A model generated the notes under the pieces. It did no database searches. It was given only the letters and a program-made list of their open reading frames with translations, and was not told the DNA's origin. From Bdellovibrionales bacterium (GTDB lineage: Bacteria; Bdellovibrionota; Bdellovibrionia; Bdellovibrionales; UBA1609), in contig JAPPLY010000047.1 of the NCBI GenBank assembly GCA_028819305.1, positions 1-43,352 on the forward strand: DNA of 43,352 nucleotides. Direction: 5' to 3'. A program made the translations under genes and the position numbers. Below, piece after piece: positions 32,178 through 41,306 of this stretch. Position 1 is the stretch's first letter. Each line of letters starts with the position of its first letter.

Positions 32178-32888
32178 ATGTATAGTACCCATATTATGAG
32201 TCAGATCAATAGAATGAATGAACACCTAACTCCTACTGAATTGCGTATCAGGTGTCCTTATTGTTTTCAAATTTTTAAGGCATTTAAAAAAGAATTTGAA
32301 GAAGATATGCCTGATTTTCAGTGTTCTGTTTGTCAGGAGAAATTTTGGATTAACTCTAAGGATAAAGAGCCTGTTATTTTAGGAAAACCAGGGGATATGC
32401 AAAAGGCTCTGAATCGTCCTCGTCATCTCTCCGGTTTAGGTGTTTCCACCAAGATATGCCCTAGATGTACTGAAGAAGTGCCCATAAAGGACCAGGAGTG
32501 TTCCTACTGTGGGGTGGTATTTATTAAAATTATTGAAGGTGTAGAGTCTTCTTTTAAGCTGAGAGGTCTGTGGGCGAAGGTGGTTAAGAACTGGCATAAC
32601 GAAAATATGCACGATGAGTTTTTAAGGGTTTGCCATAAACAAAATGAGATTGTTTATGGAGTGTCCTGTTATGGGCGGATTTTAAAAGAGGATAAAGATA
32701 ATAAAAAAGCCAAAGAAATGATTAAGAGGATGGAAGCTTTAACATGGTTTTTTGAAGAAGAGCTTTCCCTTCCTAAAATGACACCACGAAAAGCACTGTA
32801 TAAACTGAATGCCTGGCTGAGAGGCCATGTTTTTGATGCGCTCATGTTAGCTATAGCCTTATGCTTTTTAGTTTATGTTTTTACCTAG
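32178..32888 (+). CDS. Zinc-ribbon protein with C-terminal membrane anchor
   Basis: This 236-residue protein has two zinc-ribbon-like Cys sets: IRCPYCFQIFK with FQCSVCQEKFW (residues ~24-55), and KICPRCTEEVPIKDQECSYC (~93-112). A helical region with a TPR-like feel follows (HDEFLRVCHKQNEIVYGVSC, YGRILKEDKDNKKAKEMIKR), and one C-terminal membrane helix (ALMLAIALCFLVYVF). The domain order suggests a tail-anchored cytoplasmic protein. The function is unknown. ATGs at 32178 and 32196 are both possible. Confidence 0.8.
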   Translation: MYSTHIMSQINRMNEHLTPTELRIRCPYCFQIFKAFKKEFEEDMPDFQCSVCQEKFWINSKDKEPVILGKPGDMQKALNRPRHLSGLGVSTKICPRCTEEVPIKDQECSYCGVVFIKIIEGVESSFKLRGLWAKVVKNWHNENMHDEFLRVCHKQNEIVYGVSCYGRILKEDKDNKKAKEMIKRMEALTWFFEEELSLPKMTPRKALYKLNAWLRGHVFDALMLAIALCFLVYVFT

Positions 32889-32953
32889 TTTATGACTGAG
32901 TTTTACGAGTTTAGGGCGCAGGGCTAAAAAAGTGGGTTCAATAAAGCAAAAAT

Positions 32954-32970
32954 AAAACCCTTTGGTTTTT
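32954..32970 (+). terminator. Weak hairpin and T run before glnII
   Basis: AAAACC, a CTTT loop and GGTTTT, followed by one more T, form a small AT-rich stem-loop just ahead of the strong glnII ribosome site (GAAAGGAG). It may end transcription of the zinc-ribbon gene or take part in control of glnII. Confidence 0.25.
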
Positions 32971-32987
32971 CAGAAAGGAGAAAAAAT

Positions 32988-34037
32988 ATGTTCAGTATAT
33001 GTGAATATATCTGGATGGATGGAGCCACTCCCACCCAAAAACTTAGATCAAAAACCCGTATTCTAAAGTTAAAGCCTTTTGATAAATTAAATGCGGCAGA
33101 TTTTCCAGAGTGGGGCTTTGATGGGTCTTCCACTTACCAGGCTCCAGGAAATAAATCCGATCTTGTTTTAAAACCGATATGTTTTGTCAAAGATTCTTAC
33201 AGAGGGGAACACCATTATCTGGTTATGTGTGAGGTATTTAACCCCGATGGGTCGCCTCATCCTACAAATACAAGAGCCGAGTTGAGGAAGGTTTTAGATG
33301 CAGGGGCTGGCAAAGAGGAACCTTGGTTTGGTGTAGAACAGGAATATACTCTTTTTCGTAATCGTATTCCCTTGGGTTGGCCCGATAAGGGTTACCCGGC
33401 ACCTCAGGGGCCTTTTTATTGTGGAATTGGAGCGGATGAAGTTTTTGGACGGGAATTAGTCGAAAGGCATCTGCAATGTTGTGTTTCAGCCGGTATTATG
33501 ATTTTCGGAGTTAATGCTGAAGTGATGCCGGGACAGTGGGAATTTCAAATTGGTTATAGGCATATAGAGGGGGAGTCGGCAGATCCTTTGACTATTTCTG
33601 ATCACGCTTGGCTAGCTCGTTATTTTTTGTATCGTTTGGGAGAGGATTTTAAAATCACAGCGACCTTGGATAACAAACCCATTAAAGGAAATTGGAATGG
33701 AGCAGGACAACACACCAATTTCTCCATTAAATCCATGAGAGACTCTAAAACAGGAAAGGCTGTTATTGAAAAATCCATTGCTCTGTTGTCTAAAAAACAT
33801 CAAGAGCATATAGAGGTATATGGACATGGCTTGTCTGAACGATTGACGGGCTTACATGAAACTTGCCATATTGACGAATTTAAACATGGGGTAGCGGACA
33901 GAGGAGCTTCCATTAGAATACCGCTTCATGTATCCAAGAAAGGTTATGGTTATCTGGAAGACCGTCGTCCTGGTGCCAATGCCGATCCTTATCAGGTGTC
34001 CGCCCGTATTCTAAAAACCATCTGTGAAATTAACTAA
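32988..34037 (+). CDS. glnII: Glutamine synthetase, eukaryote-like type II (GSII)
   Basis: This 349-residue enzyme joins ammonia and glutamate using ATP. It is the decameric GSII type and not the ~470-residue bacterial GSI. The evidence is length, EWGFDGSSTYQAPGNKSDLV, WFGVEQEYTLF (metal-binding Glu), GPFYCGIGADEVFGRELVER, PGQWEFQIG, GAGQHTNFSIKSMR and VADRGASIRIP, all close to plant/animal/rhizobial GSII. No adenylylation loop (NLY..P) is present, so GlnE-type control is not expected. GAAAGGAGAAAAAAT is a strong ribosome site. It is monocistronic, followed by 380 AT-rich bases. Confidence 0.93.
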   Translation: MFSICEYIWMDGATPTQKLRSKTRILKLKPFDKLNAADFPEWGFDGSSTYQAPGNKSDLVLKPICFVKDSYRGEHHYLVMCEVFNPDGSPHPTNTRAELRKVLDAGAGKEEPWFGVEQEYTLFRNRIPLGWPDKGYPAPQGPFYCGIGADEVFGRELVERHLQCCVSAGIMIFGVNAEVMPGQWEFQIGYRHIEGESADPLTISDHAWLARYFLYRLGEDFKITATLDNKPIKGNWNGAGQHTNFSIKSMRDSKTGKAVIEKSIALLSKKHQEHIEVYGHGLSERLTGLHETCHIDEFKHGVADRGASIRIPLHVSKKGYGYLEDRRPGANADPYQVSARILKTICEIN

Positions 34038-34417
34038 TCGGTATAAATAAAAATACAACTTCTTTTTAGGGTAAGTATAAGAAATATAATTTATGAATTT
34101 TTCAACAAATTGAATAATCTTTTATTTATATAATAACTTTCCTTACCTATTTTGTTTTTTTCTAAAATATTATTTTTTGCTAGTTAACTTTATGGTGTAT
34201 CTATAAAAAAGTAGTTAATCTGGCCTGTATGTGTATAATTAAAATAGAAGTTACGATAGTGTAACTTTTACATTACTGTACTGATTTTAAACAGAAGCTT
34301 TCCCTTCATTATAAGAAAACTTTGTTTAAAATAGAGTCTTCCTATACACTCCTTTTTGCATATAATCTTATTATAAATAAGTTTAAAAACACTGTATATA
34401 TAAGAGTGTAAATAAAA
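34038..34417. other. AT-rich 380-base gap without a gene
   Basis: Nothing codes here. One short inverted repeat (AAGTTACGATAGTGTAACTT, 34248-34267 region) and long T/A runs are visible. The gap is the likely promoter region of the secreted protease gene (GTATATATAAGAGTG just before its start), but no clear -35/-10 pair stands out. Confidence 0.4.
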
Positions 34418-35971
34418 ATGAAAAATAAAATAATCTTACTTTTACTGATGATAACCTTCAACGCAGAAGCTTTGTATAACTCTCCTCCTGTTTTGGAAGA
34501 GATAAGTCTTCTTGCTAATCAAAGTGTCATCTCTTATGAAGAAGGAATAGAAGCTTTACTGGCCTTACCGGGTATTTTTTCTGATCGAAACTTTGACCAT
34601 ATAGAAAGTTCGGAAGAAAAAGGAAAACAACTTAAGGAATGGAAAACTTTATATAATAATATTCATAATAAACTTTTTGTCCTCACTCATATAGCCAGAA
34701 TCCGACATCAAATATTATCAGAAGGGATCATGGGAGATTTTAGATTCATCGGGCATGAATGGCAAACTCAAGCTCATGTAACAAGATTAAGAATGAAGAG
34801 AACGCAACTGCAAGATTTAGAACAGGCTTTAGACATTATTTCTGCTGAAGATTTTAAGCATAGTGAACATGAATTTCAGTCCTTAAGTGATATTGGAAAA
34901 ATATATCCAGAAGAATCTATGGATACGGATGAACAACCAATAAACGCTTTTTCATTTTCAAAAAGCTTCTCAAAAAAGGCTTCAAGAGTAGGATTAAATC
35001 CCTTGCTGTTGTTTTCATCCCCACTACATAACACACCTATTAGAATGGAGAGTTTAATAAAAATGAATCAGGATGTGACAGAACTTATAAGAGTGATAAG
35101 AGAGGCTCAGATTTTGAACAATGCTTCACAAAGATTTATATCCAAATACCGATCCGCTCAGGCTTTTGATATGTCCTATCGAGAGAATACTTCTTTACCA
35201 GAAGAGTCCTTCCCATTTTTAAACCGTTTAGATATAGACGGTCCAACACCTTATTTTGCACAAAACGACCTATCTCGGCTATACAAAACAGCTCCTTCTT
35301 CTCAAGCTAAATCAAAGGCTTGTGTCGGATTTTCTCTGGCTTCCGACATGGAGCTAGAATTACAAAAGGCAAATAAATTAAAAAAAGATGAAGCCTTATT
35401 TCCTTTTTCAGTTTACACTGCTATTCGCTACCAGGAAGACGGAATACAAGCACCTGATTGCCCAGAACTACACAGCTTTTCTGATATCGTAGCGGAAGGA
35501 GCCTGGGAAAGAGATAGAGGTATTACAATAGATATGAGAGTAGGTATGGGAATAGATACTCTTACAAATACAAAATACTGTCTTACTTCTTCTGCAAAAA
35601 AGGCACCGGAACATACAGGCTATGTATCTATAAAAAATATAGAAATATATGACGGCGAAGTCACTTTCGATTTATTAAAAGCCATGATTGATCATAGAAG
35701 ACCCCCTGTACTAATCATTAAATCTGACTCCAGAGAAGAGGTTGAGGACTGGATAAATCCTAACAGCACTGGTTCTACCCGACATGCATTAGTGGTTGTA
35801 GGTTATGGAACAAATGATATAGACCCTTTTTCTTTAAGACAGGGGCCTTATTTTTTGGTTCGAGATAGTCTCGCCTCCCATCCTATTCACTATAAAGTCA
35901 GTGCTAAAGACCTTTTGGATAATTCTTTAGGAATTTTAAAAATCAGTCAGTTGGAAAGATATTCAGAATAA
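34418..35971 (+). CDS. Secreted papain-like (C1A) cysteine protease
   Basis: This 517-residue protein has a short signal peptide (residues ~1-18, LLLLMITFNAEA). A long helical N-terminal region (~20-285) could act as a propeptide or targeting domain. The C-terminal third is a papain fold: SSQAKSKACVGFSLASD has Gln296 and Cys302 with exactly the Q-x5-C spacing of the oxyanion hole and nucleophile. TRHALVVVGYG holds His456, and GPYFLVRDSLAS holds Asp483 where papain has Asn (usual form YWIVRNSWG). It would cleave proteins outside the cytoplasm. It stands alone in AT-rich DNA, and its role as an effector is inference. Confidence 0.8.
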   Translation: MKNKIILLLLMITFNAEALYNSPPVLEEISLLANQSVISYEEGIEALLALPGIFSDRNFDHIESSEEKGKQLKEWKTLYNNIHNKLFVLTHIARIRHQILSEGIMGDFRFIGHEWQTQAHVTRLRMKRTQLQDLEQALDIISAEDFKHSEHEFQSLSDIGKIYPEESMDTDEQPINAFSFSKSFSKKASRVGLNPLLLFSSPLHNTPIRMESLIKMNQDVTELIRVIREAQILNNASQRFISKYRSAQAFDMSYRENTSLPEESFPFLNRLDIDGPTPYFAQNDLSRLYKTAPSSQAKSKACVGFSLASDMELELQKANKLKKDEALFPFSVYTAIRYQEDGIQAPDCPELHSFSDIVAEGAWERDRGITIDMRVGMGIDTLTNTKYCLTSSAKKAPEHTGYVSIKNIEIYDGEVTFDLLKAMIDHRRPPVLIIKSDSREEVEDWINPNSTGSTRHALVVVGYGTNDIDPFSLRQGPYFLVRDSLASHPIHYKVSAKDLLDNSLGILKISQLERYSE

Positions 35972-36016
35972 AAGTTGGAAAATTTTACTAATTAACATTT
36001 TTACTGGAAGAAAAAC

Positions 36017-37756
36017 TTACTCAATCCTTAACTGGAAAAATCGGTTCATAAAAGGTGATAATAATCGAATCAGGTAAAAAACAAATAGCAAAAAGAATAA
36101 ACCCCATAAGAAATAGGAATTGATGTAGTAACCCCATAAGGTAAAAACACTTTGTTTATTGTTTTCCATACTATAATAAGGCACTTCCTGCATCCATCCT
36201 GTCGCTGTGTTTAGAGTAGATATATTCTCTACTTCTCCTTTAGCGGAGATAAAGGCAGACAGGCCAGTGTTGGTTCCTCTGATAAGAGGACGTCGGACTT
36301 CTATAGCCCTGGCTAGAGTCATGTACAGATGTTGCCAGGGTTGTTGCCAGCTTCCATACCAGGAATCATTGGTGACATTGACCAATACTTGTGTTCCTTC
36401 TTTTGCCAGATTCCTGGTGAAGAAATCAAAAATCCCCTCATAGCAGATTTGAAACCCTAAGTTAATTCCATTAAGTTTTGTTACTTTGTTTTCTCCGGTG
36501 CCTCTTTGAAAAGATCGGCCATAATAAGGAAGCCATTTTTCTATCGGTAACCATTTTTCTCCAGGTAGATATTCTCCAAAAGCCAGCAATAAAGTTTTAT
36601 GATAGGGAGCTTGAACCAGTTGCCCATCTTTACCGAAGACAAAAATGGAATTGCTTATTCCTTTTGAGCTTTTTCCTGTTGCCGATAATACTAAGGGACT
36701 TTGCCATTTTCTTATGTATTTATGATACTCAGGGAGTGTTGTTTTTTTGTAACTTCCCGGCTTTTTCCCCTTATTAGCCAAGTTGTTAAACTTGATATTT
36801 TCCAATATTTTTTTATTATCGTATTTGATTTGATAAGGGTAAGCTCCTTCTGGCCACAGTATAAAATCAGGTGGAGTCTTTGTATTAAAGTGTTTTTTTG
36901 TTTCATCAATCAGCTTTGATAAAGCGAGTGGTCGAGGATCTGTTTTTAATCTGTTGTAGGCGGTGCTTAGGTTTTCAATGTTAGGTTGGATAATAAGCAC
37001 CTGGGCTTTTTGATTCGGCTCCGGCCATCTCTCTTTTAAATATTGGCCGTAGAAATTTAAACTTATGAATAATAAAATCCATGTAGCTAATATCGGTACA
37101 GCCTTACTGAATGAGATTAAGGTAATATGGTTTGATGTTTTTAATTGTTTTTCTATATACCCTAGAGCTTCACCCAAATAAATCCCTTTAGGTTTAAACA
37201 GGCACAGAAAAAGTAAGTTAAAAAATAAAGTGATGGTATGCAAAAACTGAAAACCCCATATTTCCGCTGTTTGAGCCGCAGGCCATTTTGCATAAAGCCA
37301 GGTATAGCCAAAGTTCCATTTAAAAATCATGGGATAATATTCGATACATAAAGCGAAAAGCAGAGGAAGCAAAAGGAGGGAAAGCCTAGGGTGCATCTTC
37401 ATGTTTTTTAGTTTTTTTTGTGAGATAAACCAAAAGAATAAAGCAATAGGGATATGTAGATTAGCAAAGCTGGCAAATCCTAAAAGCCCAATTATAGCCA
37501 GAGGCCAGGGAAAAAAACCAAACTCCCTTATAGTGTAGGCTACCCAGTTAAATCCAATTAAAACACCCACAAACTGACAAAGCCAGGCTCCTATTAAAAG
37601 GGGCTTTAGTTTTGTTTGTTTTAAGGCGAAAAGCCAGAGGGGAATGTAGCAAAAGAATATCGCCCACGGAGGAAAGGGCATGTAGCTGGTGCCCATGAGA
37701 AGGCCAGATAATAAGGGCAAAGAGTAATAGAGAAAAAAGTTTTTAATTTTTAACAT
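36017..37756 (-). CDS. lnt: Apolipoprotein N-acyltransferase
   Basis: This 579-residue inner-membrane enzyme adds the third acyl chain to lipoprotein N-terminal Cys. About seven or eight N-terminal helices (~10-245) precede a nitrilase-fold domain with the full triad: Glu303 in ILWPEGAYPYQ, Lys387 in YHKTLLLAFGEYLPG and Cys438 in GFQICYEGIF. NVTNDSWYGSWQQPWQHLYM and RGTNTGLSAFI complete the family signature. At 579 residues it is longer than E. coli Lnt (512), mainly through loops between Glu and Lys. It lies 91 bases below oppC on the same strand. Several lipoproteins encoded here are its likely substrates. Confidence 0.94.
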   Translation of the reverse strand: MLKIKNFFLYYSLPLLSGLLMGTSYMPFPPWAIFFCYIPLWLFALKQTKLKPLLIGAWLCQFVGVLIGFNWVAYTIREFGFFPWPLAIIGLLGFASFANLHIPIALFFWFISQKKLKNMKMHPRLSLLLLPLLFALCIEYYPMIFKWNFGYTWLYAKWPAAQTAEIWGFQFLHTITLFFNLLFLCLFKPKGIYLGEALGYIEKQLKTSNHITLISFSKAVPILATWILLFISLNFYGQYLKERWPEPNQKAQVLIIQPNIENLSTAYNRLKTDPRPLALSKLIDETKKHFNTKTPPDFILWPEGAYPYQIKYDNKKILENIKFNNLANKGKKPGSYKKTTLPEYHKYIRKWQSPLVLSATGKSSKGISNSIFVFGKDGQLVQAPYHKTLLLAFGEYLPGEKWLPIEKWLPYYGRSFQRGTGENKVTKLNGINLGFQICYEGIFDFFTRNLAKEGTQVLVNVTNDSWYGSWQQPWQHLYMTLARAIEVRRPLIRGTNTGLSAFISAKGEVENISTLNTATGWMQEVPYYSMENNKQSVFTLWGYYINSYFLWGLFFLLFVFYLIRLLSPFMNRFFQLRIE

Positions 37757-37847
37757 GAATTATATGTAAGTCATTTTTCATATAATATTCCAAAATGGAC
37801 AAATGTGCAATCTGATTGCGTATCTGGCCAAGTAAGGAATTTGACCT

Positions 37848-38741
37848 CTATCGGCTTTTAGGATCAAAAGCGTCTCGCAAACCATCTCCCATTAAATTAA
37901 AAGCCATCATGGTGCAAAATATAGCCACCCCTGGAGCTATCATCAGATGAGGGTAAGAACGAAGAGACTTCCAACCTTCTTCCGCTAGTACACCCCAGGA
38001 GCTATAAGGAGGTTGCAATCCCAAGCCCAGGAAGCTTAAAAAACTTTCAAATAAAATATTAGATGGAATTTGCAAAGTCAGCAAAACAATAATCGGTCCT
38101 AAAATATTAGGAAGAATATGACGAATCACAATTCTCCAACCTTTGTCACCTAAAGAACGAGCCGACTCCACATAAAGTTTTTCTTTTTCCTGTAACACCT
38201 GTCCTCTTACAACACGAGCCAAAGTCACCCAGCCCACTAAACTTAAAGCCACCAGGATACCCATTAAAGCTTTTAACTCAGGGTGTGTAATTAAAGACAA
38301 AGAATCAAAAATCACTTTTACTAAAATCAACAACACCAAAGAGGGAATGGAATATAAAATATCAATCGCCCTCATCATAAGAGCATCTATCCGACCTCCT
38401 ATCCAACCAGATACAGCTCCGTAAGCCACCCCCATTATAAGGGAAATCAGGGCTGTAAAAACCCCCACAGCCAAAGACACACGCCCCCCATATATAAGGC
38501 GGGATAATAAGTCCCTCCCTAAATTATCTGTCCCTAACAAATGTTCTTGCCCTGGGGGTAGTAACTCCTTTCCTTCTAGCTGTTCCTCAAAAGAATAAGG
38601 AGAAAAAAAACCTGGGAGAAAACTAATTACAGAAATAATCACAATAAAAATAGTACAAGCTATCCCCAATTTATTTTTCTTGAAACGACGCCAGGATTCC
38701 CACCATAAGCTGTTAGATGTTTTGGCTAATCTGTTTTTCAT
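37848..38741 (-). CDS. oppC: Oligopeptide ABC transporter permease OppC
   Basis: This 297-residue permease has six membrane helices and is the second inner-membrane subunit of a peptide importer. WWESWRRFKKNKLGIACTIF is the cytoplasmic OppC lead, HLLGTDNLGRDLLSRLIYGG is the OppC-specific GTDxxGRD motif, and ARSLGDKGWRIVIRHILPNI is the EAA coupling helix that contacts the ATPase. The gene is intact but sits 309 bases beyond a leucine-rich-repeat gene instead of directly after oppB. No OppD or OppF follows; lnt does. Confidence 0.93.
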   Translation of the reverse strand: MKNRLAKTSNSLWWESWRRFKKNKLGIACTIFIVIISVISFLPGFFSPYSFEEQLEGKELLPPGQEHLLGTDNLGRDLLSRLIYGGRVSLAVGVFTALISLIMGVAYGAVSGWIGGRIDALMMRAIDILYSIPSLVLLILVKVIFDSLSLITHPELKALMGILVALSLVGWVTLARVVRGQVLQEKEKLYVESARSLGDKGWRIVIRHILPNILGPIIVLLTLQIPSNILFESFLSFLGLGLQPPYSSWGVLAEEGWKSLRSYPHLMIAPGVAIFCTMMAFNLMGDGLRDAFDPKSR

Positions 38742-39050
38742 AATAAATATCTCGCATTTCTATCAATTTGTTCAACATCCGTCATCTGAAAAAGAATTTA
38801 TGTTCTAAAGAAATCTCTCTATTATCCTTAACAGCCTTGATAATGTTTTTTACTTTAAAGAAATATTATCCAATTATACCGAACCGAACGGATATAATTA
38901 CATGGTTTTTTCAATGCCAACTATTTCGCCTTTAGTCAATGGACAAAGCCCCATTTTTGATTATTCTATTGTTCTTTATATCATTTTAGACGATGAGGTA
39001 TTATTGAGGAGGGTGTTATGGGTCAAAGTTTTAAACTCAGGAACTTTTTT
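38742..39050. other. 309-base gap between oppC and the LRR gene
   Basis: No convincing gene. A plus-strand 37-codon ORF (39018-39131) has a very good ribosome site (GAGGAGGG) but overlaps the LRR gene antisense. A 46-codon ORF (38914-39054) has none. The gap may hold a promoter for oppC now that it is separated from oppB. Confidence 0.35.
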
Positions 39051-39938
39051 TTAGAAAAGCAGGGTCACAGAACTACTCACTTCAGATCTTATCCTTTGTT
39101 TTTCAGCATCACTAAAATCATTATATCTTAGATCAATCCTCTCTAAAGCACTCAGACTATTAAAGATACCCGGCGGTAATCTTTTTAAATTATTATGATA
39201 AAGATTAATCTCCCTTAAGGAGCTTAGACCATTAAAGAGACCCGCCGGCAAGCTCTCTAAAGAAGTCTCTCGCAGATTAATCTCCTCTAAAGCACTCAGA
39301 CCATTAAAAAAGCTCTCCGGCAAGGTTCCGCTTTCTAAAGGCTGATGATCCATGCGAAAACGAATTAAAGAAGTTAAACCACTCAATAAGCCAGGTGGCA
39401 CGCTTCTTAAACCCATATTATACATATTAATCTCCTCTAAATTGCTCAGGCCATTAAAAATATCAGCCGGCAAGCTCCCTACAGTATTATCATAAAGAAT
39501 CAGCGTCTTTAAACCGCTCAGACCATTAAAAGTATGAGAAGGAAAGTTTCTTATATTTTTCTTTTTAAGATTAAGTGTTAAAATTTGTCTTAAATCTGCT
39601 TCTGTAACTATTTCACAAGTGGCTCCAATCTCTATCACATTTAGATCTTTTAGCACAGTTAAAATTTCTGTTCTAACTTCTGGTATTTTGTCACAAACAT
39701 TTGTGTTAAAAGTTCCCCCGCTTGATGAGGAACCAGAGGATCTTCCTGACGAAGAGCCAGAACCACCTGACGAAGAACCGGAACCACCTGATCGGGAACG
39801 GGAGCTTTTTGATCGGGCACTAAAGCTTTCCTCCTCCTGGCCCTCCGAATCAATGAGCTGTCCTTGTTCGACTTTTTCTGTGCAAGAATAGAAAAAAGCA
39901 AACAGAAACAAAACAAGAATGAATATCCAACTCTTCAT
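39051..39938 (-). CDS. Leucine-rich-repeat lipoprotein
   Basis: The ATG at 39938 (six codons inside the longer frame) gives a clean lipoprotein signal, KSWIFILVLFLFAFFYSC, with Cys19; total 295 residues. A flexible Ser/Gly/Arg linker follows (~45-80), then about six leucine-rich repeats with a regular 24-residue period. Examples are GLKTLILYDNTVGSLPADIF, NLEEINMYNMGLRSVPPGLL and SLREINLYHNNLKRLPPGIF. The consensus is FNGLSxLxxIxLxxNxLxxLPxG. This layout (lipid anchor, spacer, LRR) suits a surface protein that binds another protein. It separates oppB from oppC. Gene conversion among the repeats is suggested by the recurring FNGLS. Confidence 0.85.
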   Translation of the reverse strand: MKSWIFILVLFLFAFFYSCTEKVEQGQLIDSEGQEEESFSARSKSSRSRSGGSGSSSGGSGSSSGRSSGSSSSGGTFNTNVCDKIPEVRTEILTVLKDLNVIEIGATCEIVTEADLRQILTLNLKKKNIRNFPSHTFNGLSGLKTLILYDNTVGSLPADIFNGLSNLEEINMYNMGLRSVPPGLLSGLTSLIRFRMDHQPLESGTLPESFFNGLSALEEINLRETSLESLPAGLFNGLSSLREINLYHNNLKRLPPGIFNSLSALERIDLRYNDFSDAEKQRIRSEVSSSVTLLF

Positions 39939-39956
39939 ATTTAAAATTATAGGCAT

Positions 39957-40205
39957 TACTGTTAAAAAATAAAAGTTCTAAGATGTGATGCCTACTCATT
40001 ATCCCCATTTTAGGGACGATTCATACTGATTCTATGTGGTTGGTAGAGGTATCAAGTCTTTAGTCATGGGAATCTATCGAATTTTCTCAACTTTAGTGTA
40101 GTGTTATGGCTTAAAAAAATATTTGATAGTTTTTTAGCTGATGCGGGTGGTGAGTTTTTGTTTATTATTCTACCGGGCTGGTATAAATCGAGTTGTGTAA
40201 TTTTT
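39957..40205. other. 249-base gap between oppB and the LRR gene
   Basis: Nothing convincing is visible. A minus-strand 63-codon ORF (40064-40255) would overlap the end of oppB by 50 bases and has no known features. Plus-strand ORFs are shorter than 25 codons. Confidence 0.3.
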
Positions 40206-41306
40206 TTATGACAAGCGAATCCTTGGATCAAAATAACTATAGAGTAAATCCACAACTAAATTAGCAAAAATAAGCACAGTAGAGTAAATAAGGGTCACTC
40301 CTAAAATCAAAGGATAATCTCTATTGGTCACACTATTTACAAGGTGCTTGGCCATTCCTGGAATGGCAAAAATATGTTCCACAATAAAAGAGCCGGTTAA
40401 AATTCCTGCTATCAGTGGACCGGAGAAGGTTAAAACCGGAAGAAAAGAGTTTTTTAACACATGCTTATAGAGAATAGCCCAGCCATTTAAACCCTTAGCC
40501 TTCGCCGTTCTGACATAATCAGATTGAATCACTTCCAGAACACTGGCTCGAGTAAGACGCGCAATAAAAGAAATAGGCCGGGTCCCTAAAACCAAAATAG
40601 GTAATATGTAATAAGAAGGTCCTTCCCACAAAGCTGCTTCAAACCAGTTTAGGTAAAAACAAAAAAACAAAATCAGCAAAGGGGCCACTAAAAAGCTAGG
40701 TAAAGACACACCGCTAATGGCTCCTATCATTAAAAAGCGATCAGACCAGGTATTGTGGCGAGAGGCTGCCCATACACCAAAAGGCACACCTATTAAATAA
40801 GAAAGAATCAAAGCGTAAATCCCCAGTTGAATGGAGATGGGAAGGGTCTCCCCTATAATAGTGGAGATATTACGATCAATGTATTTATAAGATTCTCCTA
40901 AGTTGCCCTGTATCAAGCCACTTAAATAGTACCCGTATTGGTAGAGTAGAGGACGATCCAAGTGATATTTTGCCTCGATATTGGCTTTCACTTCTGGAGG
41001 GAGAGTTTTTTCTCTATCAAAAGGGCCACCTGGTAAGGCTCTTAATAAGGCAAAAGTGATGGTGGATATAATAAAAAGAGTAAAAAGAGCACCTAAAATT
41101 CTTTTTAATACATAAGTTAACATCCCTTTTTTAATAGTGTAGTAAGCAAATAAAGTGCCCAAACCACCTAAGTTCAAAAGCCAAAGCCAGTACGGAATAT
41201 GATAATTTAAAAAACTTAAAATTAAGGTTAAAGATAAGCAAGTACAAATACACAAAGTAGCCAATGTTCCTGGAGAGAAGACATAGAACAGAGAAAGAAC
41301 TTTCAC
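40206..41306 (-). CDS. oppB: Oligopeptide ABC transporter permease OppB with N-terminal extension
   Basis: The canonical OppB begins at YVLKRILGALFTLFIISTIT (residue ~64) and carries ALLRALPGGPF, EAKYHLDRPLLYQYGYYLSG, NLGESYKY and the EAA helix AKAKGLNGWAILYKHVLKNS. Ahead of it is a 61-residue extension with two more hydrophobic segments (TLATLCICTCLSLTLILSFL and WLLNLGGLGTLFAYYTI). The start is a GTG overlapping the oppA stop (GTGA), so translation is coupled. An internal ATG at 41123 gives the usual 305-residue form, but its purine run abuts the ATG. Either form could be made. Confidence 0.92.
   Translation of the reverse strand: MKVLSLFYVFSPGTLATLCICTCLSLTLILSFLNYHIPYWLWLLNLGGLGTLFAYYTIKKGMLTYVLKRILGALFTLFIISTITFALLRALPGGPFDREKTLPPEVKANIEAKYHLDRPLLYQYGYYLSGLIQGNLGESYKYIDRNISTIIGETLPISIQLGIYALILSYLIGVPFGVWAASRHNTWSDRFLMIGAISGVSLPSFLVAPLLILFFCFYLNWFEAALWEGPSYYILPILVLGTRPISFIARLTRASVLEVIQSDYVRTAKAKGLNGWAILYKHVLKNSFLPVLTFSGPLIAGILTGSFIVEHIFAIPGMAKHLVNSVTNRDYPLILGVTLIYSTVLIFANLVVDLLYSYFDPRIRLS

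Noticed and set aside
38914..39054. Plus-strand 46-codon ORF (MPTISPLVNGQSPIFDY...)
   Set aside because: No ribosome site, no family, and an open run of this length is not rare by chance.
39018..39131. Plus-strand 37-codon ORF with a strong GAGGAGGG ribosome site
   Set aside because: It runs antisense into the LRR gene, has no recognisable content and is short enough to occur by chance. It could still be the start of a truncated gene.
40064..40255. Minus-strand 63-codon ORF overlapping the oppB end
   Set aside because: It overlaps oppB by 50 bases in another frame, with no motif and no ribosome site.
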